From contig NZ_JNXT01000002.1 in the NCBI RefSeq assembly GCF_000716675.1, positions 248,001 through 312,000 on the forward strand: a stretch of DNA of 64,000 bases. Reading direction: 5' to 3'. The DNA comes from Streptomyces alboflavus (GTDB taxonomy: Bacteria > Actinomycetota > Actinomycetes > Streptomycetales > Streptomycetaceae). The notes beneath the pieces were generated by a model that had not been told where the DNA came from, searched no databases, and was given only the letters and a program-made list of their open reading frames with translations. Below are positions 23,603 to 31,843 of this stretch, piece by piece. A program made the translations under genes and the position numbers. How positions within the stretch are numbered: the first letter of the stretch is position 1; each line of letters begins with the position of its first letter.

Positions 23603-24353
23603 GAAGCCGTCCTTGAACCTCGCTCTGATCCTCCGTCACGGGCAGGCACTCGGCGAGCAGGTCGACGACGTCGCGCCAGGCTCGCCGCGCGTGCTGTGGG
23701 TGGTGGCCGACGCCGGGGACGGTGGGGTGGTCGACCGGCGGGTGGTGGAAGGCGTGCAGGGCGCCGCCGTAGACCGTGAGGCGCCAGTCGACGCCCGCGG
23801 CCTGCATCTCGGCGGTGAACGCGTTCCGCTGCGCGGGCGACATGATCGGGTCTTCCGACCCGACCCCGGCCCACACCGGGCAGCGAATGCGCGCCGCCTC
23901 GCCCGGTCGGCCCGTGATCGTCGCGTTGACCGTCCCGATCGCGCGCAGGTTGACGCCGTCGCGCCCGAGCTCCAGCGCGATGGCGCCCCCGGTGCCGTAG
24001 CCGACGGCGACGATCCGGTCGGGGTCGGTCCGCGGTTCGGCGCGCAGCACGTCGAGCGCCGCGTGGCCGATGCCCCGCATCCGGTCGGGATCGGAGAGCA
24101 GCGGCACGCAACGGGCCAGCATCTCCTCGGGGTCGCTCACATAGCGCCCGCCGTGGAGGTCGAAGGCCAGCGCCACATATCCCAGCTCGGCGAGAGCATC
24201 GGCCCGGCGGCGCTCGACGTCGCTGAGTCCCATGCCCTCCGGCCCGAGCAGCACCGCGGGCCGGCGGTCGGTACCGGCCGGGAGCGCGAGGTGCCCGACC
24301 ATCGTCAGACCGTCGGCCGGGTACGCGACCGTACGCGTCGTCATCGTCGTCAT
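23586..24353 (-). CDS. Dienelactone hydrolase family protein
   Basis: A 255-residue alpha/beta hydrolase. The nucleophile elbow is GYGTGG, in which the residue normally Cys (GxCxGG) in dienelactone hydrolases is Thr, so the usual nucleophile appears to be missing. The acid may be Asp in SEDPIMSP and the catalytic His is in GGALHAFHHP. N-terminal DGLTMVGHLALP fits the family. Without a recognisable Cys or Ser nucleophile, activity is uncertain; it may be a non-catalytic or divergent member. It converges with the exporter gene and shows no link to the siderophore pathway. Confidence 0.8.
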   Translation of the reverse strand: MTTMTTRTVAYPADGLTMVGHLALPAGTDRRPAVLLGPEGMGLSDVERRRADALAELGYVALAFDLHGGRYVSDPEEMLARCVPLLSDPDRMRGIGHAALDVLRAEPRTDPDRIVAVGYGTGGAIALELGRDGVNLRAIGTVNATITGRPGEAARIRCPVWAGVGSEDPIMSPAQRNAFTAEMQAAGVDWRLTVYGGALHAFHHPPVDHPTVPGVGHHPQHARRAWRDVVDLLAECLPVTEDQSEVQGRLLTEPR

Positions 24354-24620
24354 GAGACTGGACTGTAGTGATCGTCGAGCCCGGTCCGGCCGTTGTTCTG
24401 CCGCCGGCAGAGCAGCGGTTGTGACGGCGCGTCAGCGGTGGTGCCGGACCCGGGCGATCTCCTCCGAGGTGATCATCTCGGGACACCGTGATCCGTACTG
24501 TCGAGCGGTGTGATCGCCCGTTCGTGAGTTCTTCTGTTCCCCTGCCGGATGTGACGCGATGCTCGCAAGGACGGCGGACGACCGGCGCCGTCCGAGCGAG
24601 CACCGGGTGGGGGATGTGGC

Positions 24621-24902
24621 ATGACGCGGGAAGAGGAACAGCGGCGCGCGGGCCTGGACGGTCAGGCCGTACTGCTGGTGGCCGGTCTTGCCGATCTGGC
24701 GGTGAGCACGGTGGGTTCGGCGCTGGGCGCGGTGCGGGGGGCGCTGCGCCGCTCCGACACCGCGGAGCTGGCGGCACAGGCCGAGCACGACCTCCTGGCG
24801 CGGGGGCGCCTCGCGCTGGACCGGTACGCGGCCCCGCCCCCGGCCCACCTGGAGATCCTCGCCCGGCGCGCCCTCGCCCGACAGGCCGCCGATGACGAGT
24901 GA
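24621..24902 (+). CDS. Small helical protein upstream of polyprenyl synthase (93 aa)
   Basis: A 93-residue Ala/Arg/Leu-rich protein predicted to be almost all helical, with a mildly amphipathic stretch VLLVAGLADLAVSTVGSALG that could lie on a membrane. No signal peptide and no named domain is recognised. Its 3' end overlaps the next gene by 11 bp, so the two are co-translated, and a structural or membrane-tethering role for the prenyl synthase is possible. GGGGGA lies about seven bases before the ATG. About 260 bp upstream hold no gene I can support and probably contain the operon promoter. Confidence 0.7.
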   Translation: MTREEEQRRAGLDGQAVLLVAGLADLAVSTVGSALGAVRGALRRSDTAELAAQAEHDLLARGRLALDRYAAPPPAHLEILARRALARQAADDE

Positions 24903-25947
24903 CCGGTCGGGGGCGGACGCGCTCAAGGCCCGCGTCGACGACACCTTGCACCGCTTCGTCGCCGAGGAGGCGGACCGGTTCGCGGAGATCGATCCACTTC
25001 TGGGGCCGGTGGCCGGGCAGGTGGAGGCTGCGGTGGCGGACGGCAAGCGGCTGCGGTCGGCGTTCTGCTACTGGGGCTGGCGCGCGGTGGGGCAGCCGGA
25101 CAGCGACGCGCTCGTACGGGCCGCGGCCTCCATGGAACTCGTGCACGCGGCGGCGGTCGTGCACGACGACCTCATCGACGACAGCCCACTGCGGCACGGG
25201 CGGCCCACCGTCCACAGGGCCCTGCGCGCCGCCGTGCGCGGGCGCCCGCGCGCCGACGCCGCGGCCCGGTCTCTGGCGATGCTGGTGGGAGACCTGCTGA
25301 TGGCGCTTGCCGGGCAGCTCTTCGCCACCAGCGGGCTGCCCGCCGCGTATCTGTCCCGGGCCCGCCCGCTGTGGGCGGTGATGGCCCGTGAGCTGGTCGC
25401 GGGCGAGTGCCTGGAGATCCTCCGTACCGGAACCGACCCGGACACCACGGCCTCGCTGAAGGTGATCCGCTACAAGACCGCCAAGTACACCGTCGAGCAG
25501 CCCTTGCTCATCGGCGGCGCCCTGGCCGGGGCGGGGACGCGGCTGCGCGAGGGCTACCGGGCGTACGGACTGCCGCTGGGGGAGGCGTTCCAGCTGCGGG
25601 ACGATCTGCTCGGCCTGTTCGGGGACCCGGACGTGACGGGCAAGGCCAACGCCGACGACGTGCACGGCCACCGGCCCACGGCCCTGCTGGCGGAGACCTG
25701 GCGCCTCGCCGGCGACGACGAGCGGGAGCGGCTCCGCTCCCTGTTCGGCCGGCGCGACCGGGGCGGGGAAGGCCTTCGGGCGGTGCGCGAGCTCATGCTC
25801 GGGCTCGGGGCGCCCGCCCGCATCGAAGACATGATCAGTGCCCGCGTGGCGGAAGCACTCGACGCCCTGCACGAGTTGGACGTGCCCTCGCACGCCACCG
25901 CCGCCCTGACCGCCCTGGCCGGTTCGGCGGCGCTCCGCCGCTCCTGA
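24892..25947 (+). CDS. Polyprenyl (isoprenyl) diphosphate synthase
   Basis: A 351-residue trans-prenyltransferase that elongates allylic diphosphates with IPP. The first aspartate-rich motif is HDDLIDDSPLRHG and the second region FQLRDDLLGLFGD; the K-T segment YKTAKYTVEQP is also conserved. The stretch normally GKxxxDDLREGK-R-T reads GKANADDVHGHRPT here, with the basic Lys replaced by His, an unusual change near the diphosphate site. Chain length cannot be predicted by eye. It lies in an operon between a small helical protein and an MpaB/Lcp-type oxygenase, suggesting that its product is that enzyme's substrate. Confidence 0.9.
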   Translation: MTSDRSGADALKARVDDTLHRFVAEEADRFAEIDPLLGPVAGQVEAAVADGKRLRSAFCYWGWRAVGQPDSDALVRAAASMELVHAAAVVHDDLIDDSPLRHGRPTVHRALRAAVRGRPRADAAARSLAMLVGDLLMALAGQLFATSGLPAAYLSRARPLWAVMARELVAGECLEILRTGTDPDTTASLKVIRYKTAKYTVEQPLLIGGALAGAGTRLREGYRAYGLPLGEAFQLRDDLLGLFGDPDVTGKANADDVHGHRPTALLAETWRLAGDDERERLRSLFGRRDRGGEGLRAVRELMLGLGAPARIEDMISARVAEALDALHELDVPSHATAALTALAGSAALRRS

Positions 25948-26005
25948 ACCGCCCTCTCTGCGACTGCCCTGACGCCGCCTCCCCATGGAAGCCGAGGAAC
26001 CTGCC

Positions 26006-27163
26006 ATGACCCGCACCGAGGCATCGATGAACACCCTGCGACAGGCCGGTGACGAACTCGCCGACGCCACCGTCGCCGCACTCTTCGAACGCGGTGAGGT
26101 GGGCACCTTCAACACCCTGATGCGCTACGTCTCCACTGCCGGCGCCCCCCTGCCGGACGGGCTCCCCGACGTCGCACGCGAATACCTCGAGGCCACCCGG
26201 GTCCCTCCGACGTGGGTGGACTGGGGGGAGATGGAGAAGGCGCGCCTGTTCTTCATCGACAACAACGTGCACATCGCCACCGCGCTGTCCTTCGCCGCCA
26301 TGCCCGCCTGCTACGTCGTCCCGCACGTGGCGAAGCTCCTCTCGGCCACGCACGGACTGAAGTATCCCTCCAAACGGATGGCGGAGACCGGGCAGTTCAC
26401 CGTCTACCTGATGCGGCCCGACGCCTTCGAGAGCGGCAGCCGCTTCATCCCGGCCGCCCAGAAGGTCCGCCTCCTGCACGCGTCCATCCGCCACCACCTC
26501 GTACGCGAGAACCGGTGGGACACCGACGCGCTCGGCACGCCGATCTGCCAGGAGGACATGATCGGCGGGCAGATGTTCTTCTCGATGCTCGTCCTGGACA
26601 GCCTGCACCGCCTGGGCATCCACATGTCGACCGAGGGCGCGGAGGCGTACTACTACGCCTGGCGCGTGGTCGGTGCGATGCTCGGCGTCGACCAGGACGC
26701 CGTCCCCAAGTCCCTCGACGAGGCCCGCCAGTTCCTCGACCTGTACATGGTCCGGCACATGGGGCCTTCCGACGAGGGCGCGCACCTGACCCGGCAGCTC
26801 ATCGACCTCTACGAGGACGTGGTGCCCGGCACCCTCCTCGACCCGATCGTCTCCGCCCTCATCCGGTACCTCGTCGGGGACACCTGCGCCGACTGGCTCG
26901 CGGTGCCCCGCACCCCTTGGGACACCCTCGTCAAGGCCGTGCCCCACCTCCTGGGCGTCCTGGAGACCATCGAGGACCACTCCCCGCTCGGCGCCTGGGC
27001 ACTGGACCGGCTGGGCCATCTCACCAGTGTCTTCGAACTGTCCTCGCTCACGCGCGGACGCGTCATGCACTACGCCATTCCCGAGCATCTCAAGACGGAC
27101 TTCGGCGTGTCCCACGCGGTGCCCCGCACCCACCGGTGGACCCCGCCCGCTGCAACGGTGTGA
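26006..27163 (+). CDS. MpaB/latex-clearing-protein family oxygenase (DUF2236)
   Basis: A 385-residue protein of the DUF2236 family, which includes rubber oxygenase Lcp and the fungal prenyl-chain-cleaving MpaB. Characteristic is the helix pair around QKVRLLHASIRHHL, followed by GTPICQEDMIGGQMFFSML; in Lcp the equivalent region supplies heme ligands (Lys and His). No signal peptide is seen, unlike secreted Lcp, so it is probably cytosolic or membrane-associated. GAGGAA seven bases before ATG at 26006 supports this start over 25985. Being 58 bp downstream of a prenyl synthase, it is likely to oxidise or cleave an isoprenoid chain. The exact reaction is inference. Confidence 0.85.
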   Translation: MTRTEASMNTLRQAGDELADATVAALFERGEVGTFNTLMRYVSTAGAPLPDGLPDVAREYLEATRVPPTWVDWGEMEKARLFFIDNNVHIATALSFAAMPACYVVPHVAKLLSATHGLKYPSKRMAETGQFTVYLMRPDAFESGSRFIPAAQKVRLLHASIRHHLVRENRWDTDALGTPICQEDMIGGQMFFSMLVLDSLHRLGIHMSTEGAEAYYYAWRVVGAMLGVDQDAVPKSLDEARQFLDLYMVRHMGPSDEGAHLTRQLIDLYEDVVPGTLLDPIVSALIRYLVGDTCADWLAVPRTPWDTLVKAVPHLLGVLETIEDHSPLGAWALDRLGHLTSVFELSSLTRGRVMHYAIPEHLKTDFGVSHAVPRTHRWTPPAATV

Positions 27164-27250
27164 GCCGTGCCGATCCGCCCGTCCCGGACCACTGCGCCCC
27201 CCGGAGGGTTCCGGCACGGGGCCGGGCGGTGCGGGGCCGTCCGGCGTTCC

Positions 27251-27256
27251 TAGACT
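27251..27256 (+). promoter_or_regulatory. Leaderless -10 element TAGACT
   Basis: TAGACT is six bases upstream of the ATG at 27263, with no ribosome binding site between them, so the solute-binding-protein gene probably starts a new leaderless transcript. Confidence 0.5.
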
Positions 27257-27262
27257 CGGCCC

Positions 27263-27988
27263 ATGGAGATCACCAACGCCACCGCCCTCGCCCGTGACCT
27301 CGCCCCCACCGGAGTGCTCCGCGCCTCCATCAACCTGGGCAACCCCGTGCTCGCCCAGGGCACCCCGGACGCACCGCGCGGGGTCACCGTCGAACTCGCC
27401 CGTGAGCTGGGCCGCCGCATCGGCCTGCCCGTGGAGTTCCGCTGCTTCGACGCGGCCCGCAAGTCCTACGAGGCCATGGCCACCGGTCAGGCCGACCTGT
27501 GCTTTCTCGCCGTCGACCCGGCCCGCGAGGCGGAGGTCGCGTTCACGGCCCCGTACGTGCACATCGAGGGGATGTACGCCGTCCCGGCCGATTCCACGCT
27601 GCGGACGCCGGACGACGTGGACCACGAGGGCGTCCGCATCGGGGTGAAGCAGGGCTCCGCCTACGACCTGTTCCTGACGCGCACGCTGCGCCACGCCACG
27701 GTGGTCCGGGGCGCCGAGGGAGTCGACGTCTTCCACACCGAGAAGCTGGAGGCCGCGGCGGGCATCCGGCAGCCGCTGACCGCGCACGTCGCCGGACAAC
27801 CCCAACTGCGTCTGGTCGAGCCCGCGTTCATGACCATCCGGCAGGCCGTCGGGACGACCAGGGAACGGCGTCCGGAGACGGTGCGGTTCCTGAGCGGGAC
27901 CGTGGCCGAGCTGACGGCGTCCGGGTTCGTCGCCGAGGCGCTGGGCCGGTCCGGGCAGGATCCGGCGCTGGCCGCCCCTGTGGCCTGA
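27263..27988 (+). CDS. Solute-binding protein family 3 (amino-acid type) without signal peptide
   Basis: A 241-residue protein with the SBP_bac_3 fold: ASINLGNPVLAQG, GVTVELARELGRRIGLPVEF, then AMATGQADLCFLAVDPAREAEVAFTAPYV and VRIGVKQGSAYDLFLTR. These proteins normally bind amino acids outside the cell for ABC importers. Here the N-terminus (MEITNATALARDLAPTG) has no signal sequence, lipobox or TM segment, and no permease or ATPase gene is adjacent. It is therefore predicted to be cytosolic, perhaps a sensor or a periplasmic-type enzyme. A leaderless promoter sits directly in front, so a longer N-terminus is unlikely. Confidence 0.85.
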   Translation: MEITNATALARDLAPTGVLRASINLGNPVLAQGTPDAPRGVTVELARELGRRIGLPVEFRCFDAARKSYEAMATGQADLCFLAVDPAREAEVAFTAPYVHIEGMYAVPADSTLRTPDDVDHEGVRIGVKQGSAYDLFLTRTLRHATVVRGAEGVDVFHTEKLEAAAGIRQPLTAHVAGQPQLRLVEPAFMTIRQAVGTTRERRPETVRFLSGTVAELTASGFVAEALGRSGQDPALAAPVA

Positions 27989-28004
27989 CCGACCCGCCGC
28001 CTGC

Positions 28005-29222
28005 TCAGCGCTCCGACAGGAGAGCCGCCAGGCCCGACGCCAGACCGCCCCGCCAGCACGCGTAGTCGTGGCCGCCGTTGAACTCCTCGTACGACACGTC
28101 GTAGCCCTGCTCCGTCAGGACGTCGCGGAGCCTGCGGTTCTCCTCGATCAGCATCCACTCCTGGAGGCCGACTTCGAGGCGCAGACGGACCGGTCTGCGC
28201 GTGGTGGACGCGTACTCCCGGGTCAGCCACTCGGTGCCCCGCTCGTCGTCGGGCCACCAGAACGACCCCGACTGGGACAGCGCGAGGCCGAACCGGTCAG
28301 GGCGGTGGTGCGCCGCGAACGCCGCGGTGAGGCCGCCCGCGCTCTGCCCGGCCACGACCGTGCGCTCCGGCCGTGTGTCCGCGCCGTACCGCTCGGCCGC
28401 CCACGGCAGCAGTTCGTCCGCCAGCCAGTCGACGAACGGCCCGCTGCACGACAGGTCCTCCATGCGGCGGCCCATGGTGTCGACGAGCAGCGCGACGGTC
28501 GGCGGCAGCGCGCCGTCGGCGTGCAGGTTGTCGAGGACGTCGCCGACGCCCAGGACGGGGCCCCACATCTCGCCGTCCAGGAGCACCGCCACGGCGTACG
28601 GGCCGCCCTGCGGGGTGTGCCCGGGCGGCAGGTGCACGGTGATCCGCCGCCCCCGTACGTCGGCGTCGACGCTCCGTCCCCGGGGCACGCCGGGCCTGCG
28701 ACCGGTGTGCGGTTCCGCGGGGGCGTCCTGGAGAGAGAGGACGGAGGCGGGGGAGCGGCCGTCGCGGGACGGCAGCACGGGGGCGGGGTTCAAGGGGTCG
28801 GGAACCGCCGCGTCCAGGACGGCCGTCCAGGACGCCCGGTCGGTGCGCAGGACGTCGGCGCGTGCGCCGCGGTGCGGCAGGAACTGGTACGAGGCGCGGT
28901 GGTCGGCGCGCAGCCGGTGGCTGATCGCCCACACCGAGGTGCCCTCCACCCGGTCCATCAGATGCGCGGTCAGATCGCCGGCGTGCCGGGCCCGGTCGGT
29001 GACGGTGTGCAGCAGTGCGAGGACGTCTGACACGGGTGCGTCGGTGTCGTCGCGCCACACGAACGTGACCAGGCGGTGCGCGTGGTCACCCTCGGGGTCG
29101 GGCTCGACGAGCGGGGTGCCGAGCGCCTCGGCGCGGAGCCAGAACTCCGCTTCCGCGCCGACGACCTGGGCGCGGACGGCCTGGCGCAGGGAACGCAGGA
29201 GGGGGCTGCGGGTGTCGGTCAC
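28005..29222 (-). CDS. Enterochelin esterase (Fes)-like ferric-siderophore esterase
   Basis: A 405-residue cytosolic protein. Residues ~1-190 resemble the enterochelin-esterase N-terminal domain (SVWAISHRLRADHRASYQF) and the C-terminal part is an esterase-D alpha/beta hydrolase. The nucleophile Ser is in VVAGQSAGGL and the His in GGHDYACWR. It would hydrolyse the trilactone of the imported ferric siderophore to release iron, fitting a threonine-ester (griseobactin-type) product. The start is GTG at 29222. It lies 83 bp downstream of the permease gene on the same strand and shares its iron-controlled promoter. Confidence 0.9.
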   Translation of the reverse strand: MTDTRSPLLRSLRQAVRAQVVGAEAEFWLRAEALGTPLVEPDPEGDHAHRLVTFVWRDDTDAPVSDVLALLHTVTDRARHAGDLTAHLMDRVEGTSVWAISHRLRADHRASYQFLPHRGARADVLRTDRASWTAVLDAAVPDPLNPAPVLPSRDGRSPASVLSLQDAPAEPHTGRRPGVPRGRSVDADVRGRRITVHLPPGHTPQGGPYAVAVLLDGEMWGPVLGVGDVLDNLHADGALPPTVALLVDTMGRRMEDLSCSGPFVDWLADELLPWAAERYGADTRPERTVVAGQSAGGLTAAFAAHHRPDRFGLALSQSGSFWWPDDERGTEWLTREYASTTRRPVRLRLEVGLQEWMLIEENRRLRDVLTEQGYDVSYEEFNGGHDYACWRGGLASGLAALLSER

Positions 29223-29305
29223 GTGGGGGTACCTCTCATGGGTGGAGCGGGGCGGGAAGGCGGGGCGTGGCCGCCGGGGGCCGTGGTGTCGGGCGCGGTG
29301 CCGTC

Positions 29306-31738
29306 TCAGACCCGGGTCGCCGCGGAGCGGCCGAGGAGGACCCAGAGGAGGAACGGTCCGCCCAGGACGGTCGTCACGATGCCCACAGGCAGTTCGGAGC
29401 CGGAGAACGCGATCCGCCCGAGCGTGTCGGCGGCGACCACGAGGACGGCCCCGGTGAGCATCGAGCCGATCAACGGCACCCGCAGCGGCCCGGCGAGCCG
29501 CGACGCGATCACCGGCGAGGCCAGCGCCACGAAGCCGACGGGACCGCAGACGCCGACGGCCAGACCGGCCAGCGCCACCGCGAGCAGCAGACAGACGACG
29601 CGGGTACGGGCGGGGGCCGAACCCAGGGACGCGGCGGTGTCGTCGTCGAACCGCAGCACCGCCAGATGCCGGGCGACGGCAAGCGCCACCGGGATCAGCA
29701 CCGCGAGGCCGATGAGCACCGGCACGGCGACGGAGTAGCCGCGGCCGTTCAGACTCCCGGAGGTCCACACGTACAGCGAACTCGCCGAGTTGAGGGAGCG
29801 CCGGGACAGCACGACCTGGGTCACGGCGGAGGCGAGCGCCGACATCGCGAGGCCCACGACGAGGACCCGGTAGCCGCGCTGACCCACGCCACCGGACACG
29901 GCGGTCACCACGATCACGGCGACGAGCGCGCCGAGCGGCCCCGCCCACCAGGCGCCGAACGAGCCGGACGCGCTGAGGGTGGCGGAGAGCAGCACGGCCG
30001 CGGTGGCGCCGTCGTTGACGCCGAGGAGTTCGGGGGTGGCGAGGCGATTGCGGGCCAGGGTCTGGGTGAGGCAGCCCGCGAGGCCGAGGGCCGCGCCCGC
30101 GACGAGCCCGGCGACGATCCGGCCGAGCCGGAACTTCTGCACGAGCAGCACGTCGAAGCGGTCGCCCTGGCCGAGGACGGCGTGGAAGGTGCGGGAGATG
30201 CCCATGTCGCTCTGCCCGGCGTACGCGGAGAGGACGACGGCGCAGACGAGCGCGGCGGCGAGGCCGAGGGCGGCGACGGCGGGGCGACGCGCCACGAGGA
30301 ACGACATCGGGCCGGTGCGCAGGGCCATGAGGCCGTCGGTGCGTTCGGGGCGGAGGGGGCGGGTGGGCCGTGCGGGCTTGCGCGGGCCGTCGGTTCGGCC
30401 CGCACCGCCCGAGCGCACGGCACGGAAGGCCAACGCACGCAGCGGCTTCCGGATTCGCCGCGCGCCGCCACGCGTCTCCTCCGCCGCCGGGTCCGTCATC
30501 CCCATCGTCGCGAGCTGCTTGGAACGCACGATGCCGATGAGCACGGGCGCGCCGATGAGCGCGACGATGACGGACACGGGCGCCTCGAAGGGCCGGGACA
30601 CCACGCGGGCGGCGATGTCGGCGGTGGTGAGGACACCGGCGCCGACGAGCCCCGCGAGGACCAGGCGCACCGCGAGCCGGGGTCCGGCCAGGGAGCGGGC
30701 GACGAACCCGGCGAGCAGGCCGAGGAAGGAGATGGGGCCCGCGAGCGCCACGGCCGCGGCGGTGAGCAGCGTCACGGCGACGGCGACGACGGTACGGGTG
30801 ACCGAAGGGCGGTGGCCGAGGCCGCGGGCCAGGTCGTCGCCGAGGGCCAGCGCCGAGAGGGGCCGGACGACCAGTGCGGTGACGAGCAGTCCGACGCCGA
30901 GGACCGGGGCGAGGCGGGCGAGTTCGCCGTACCCCTCGACACCGGCGAGCGAGCCGAGCACCCAGAACCGGAAACGGTCGTACGTCTCGGCGGAGTTGAC
31001 GACGATGACGCTGGTGAGCCCGCCGAAGGTGGCGCCGAGCGCCGACCCGGCGAGCACGAGCCGCATCGGGGAGCCGCCGCCGCGCCCGGCGATGAGCAGC
31101 ACCAGGGCGCTGGCGACCACGGCGCCGACGAACGCGCAGACCAGGTAGGCGTATCCGGAGTCGAACCCGAGGAGCGCGATACCGGCGACGACGCCGAGGG
31201 AGGCGCCCGCGTTCACCCCGAGCAGTCCCGTCTCGGCGAGGGGGTTGCGGGTGACGGCCTGCAGGAGGCACCCGGCCACGCCGAGCGCGGTGCCGACGAG
31301 GACGGCGGTGAGGGTGCGGGGCAGCCGCAGGTCGCCGATGACGAGGGCGAGCCGCGAGTCGTCGCGGGCGCCGCCGCGGTTCAGGAGGTAGTCCAGGGCG
31401 CCGCTCACGCCGACCTCACCGGCCCCGATGGACAGCGAGAGGGCGCACAGCATCAGGAGGAGGACGGCGAGGCCCGCGAGCCAGAGGCGGATCCGGCGCT
31501 GCGTGCGGTCCGGACGTGTGCGGTCCGGCGAGGACGGTCGGTCGGCGGCCGGGCGCGCCTTCTCGTGCTTCTCGTGCGCGGCGTCCGGCCCCGTCTCCCG
31601 TACGACCCCCTCCACCGCCGACCGCGCGTCCCCGGCGGTGGCCGAAACCTGACCTTGTGCGGGTGTATCGGCCAACTGCCCCGGTGAGGGGTCCTCTTCG
31701 GCTGCGGGATGTGACGTACCCGTGTGCTGCGACTGCAT
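29306..31738 (-). CDS. Fused FecC-FecD siderophore permease
   Basis: An 810-residue membrane protein with two complete FecCD permease halves, each about 10 TM. Half 1 (~85-415) carries LPRTLTAVLVGTALGVAGCL and GLLGVNAGASLGV; half 2 (~465-810) carries LGRIVAGLVAGAALGLAGCL and LLGVNDGATAAVL. Each repeats the G-x-x-LG-x-x-G-C and LGVN hallmarks. The ~50-residue linker is basic and proline-rich. A ~75-residue hydrophilic N-terminus precedes TM1. Fusion of both halves is known for FhuB-type systems. Partners are the ATPase at 11267 and binding protein at 12219. An iron box ends 23 bp upstream of the start. Confidence 0.92.
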   Translation of the reverse strand: MQSQHTGTSHPAAEEDPSPGQLADTPAQGQVSATAGDARSAVEGVVRETGPDAAHEKHEKARPAADRPSSPDRTRPDRTQRRIRLWLAGLAVLLLMLCALSLSIGAGEVGVSGALDYLLNRGGARDDSRLALVIGDLRLPRTLTAVLVGTALGVAGCLLQAVTRNPLAETGLLGVNAGASLGVVAGIALLGFDSGYAYLVCAFVGAVVASALVLLIAGRGGGSPMRLVLAGSALGATFGGLTSVIVVNSAETYDRFRFWVLGSLAGVEGYGELARLAPVLGVGLLVTALVVRPLSALALGDDLARGLGHRPSVTRTVVAVAVTLLTAAAVALAGPISFLGLLAGFVARSLAGPRLAVRLVLAGLVGAGVLTTADIAARVVSRPFEAPVSVIVALIGAPVLIGIVRSKQLATMGMTDPAAEETRGGARRIRKPLRALAFRAVRSGGAGRTDGPRKPARPTRPLRPERTDGLMALRTGPMSFLVARRPAVAALGLAAALVCAVVLSAYAGQSDMGISRTFHAVLGQGDRFDVLLVQKFRLGRIVAGLVAGAALGLAGCLTQTLARNRLATPELLGVNDGATAAVLLSATLSASGSFGAWWAGPLGALVAVIVVTAVSGGVGQRGYRVLVVGLAMSALASAVTQVVLSRRSLNSASSLYVWTSGSLNGRGYSVAVPVLIGLAVLIPVALAVARHLAVLRFDDDTAASLGSAPARTRVVCLLLAVALAGLAVGVCGPVGFVALASPVIASRLAGPLRVPLIGSMLTGAVLVVAADTLGRIAFSGSELPVGIVTTVLGGPFLLWVLLGRSAATRV

Positions 31739-31742
31739 GAAG

Positions 31743-31761
31743 TGAGGTTAGCCTAACCAAA
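31743..31761. promoter_or_regulatory. Iron box (DmdR1/IdeR operator) 3
   Basis: TGAGGTTAGCCTAACCAAA matches the iron-box consensus, with the central GGTTAGCCTAACC being a perfect palindrome. It starts five bases before the permease ATG on the other strand and controls the permease-esterase operon. Confidence 0.82.
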
Positions 31762-31803
31762 CAAGCCACCCGAGGCGGGGCAGCGTCCCGCGCTCGACTC
31801 ATC

Positions 31804-31822
31804 TAAGGTTAGGCTTACCTAA
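31804..31822. promoter_or_regulatory. Iron box (DmdR1/IdeR operator) 4
   Basis: TAAGGTTAGGCTTACCTAA is the closest match to the consensus in the window. It lies 22 bp before the dhbA start and should control the whole dhb operon. Box 3 is 42 bp away, so permease and dhb promoters diverge from one double-box region. Confidence 0.88.
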
Positions 31823-31843
31823 GAACAGCGGGGGGAGTTGATC

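Noticed and set aside
24361..24620. Possible small gene between the hydrolase and the prenyl synthase operon
   Set aside because: Short frames exist on both strands but none has a ribosome site plus coding bias; more likely promoter region.
29267..31687. Long plus-strand frame opposite the FecCD permease
   Set aside because: Highly charged low-complexity shadow of a membrane protein; the minus strand shows two full permease halves.
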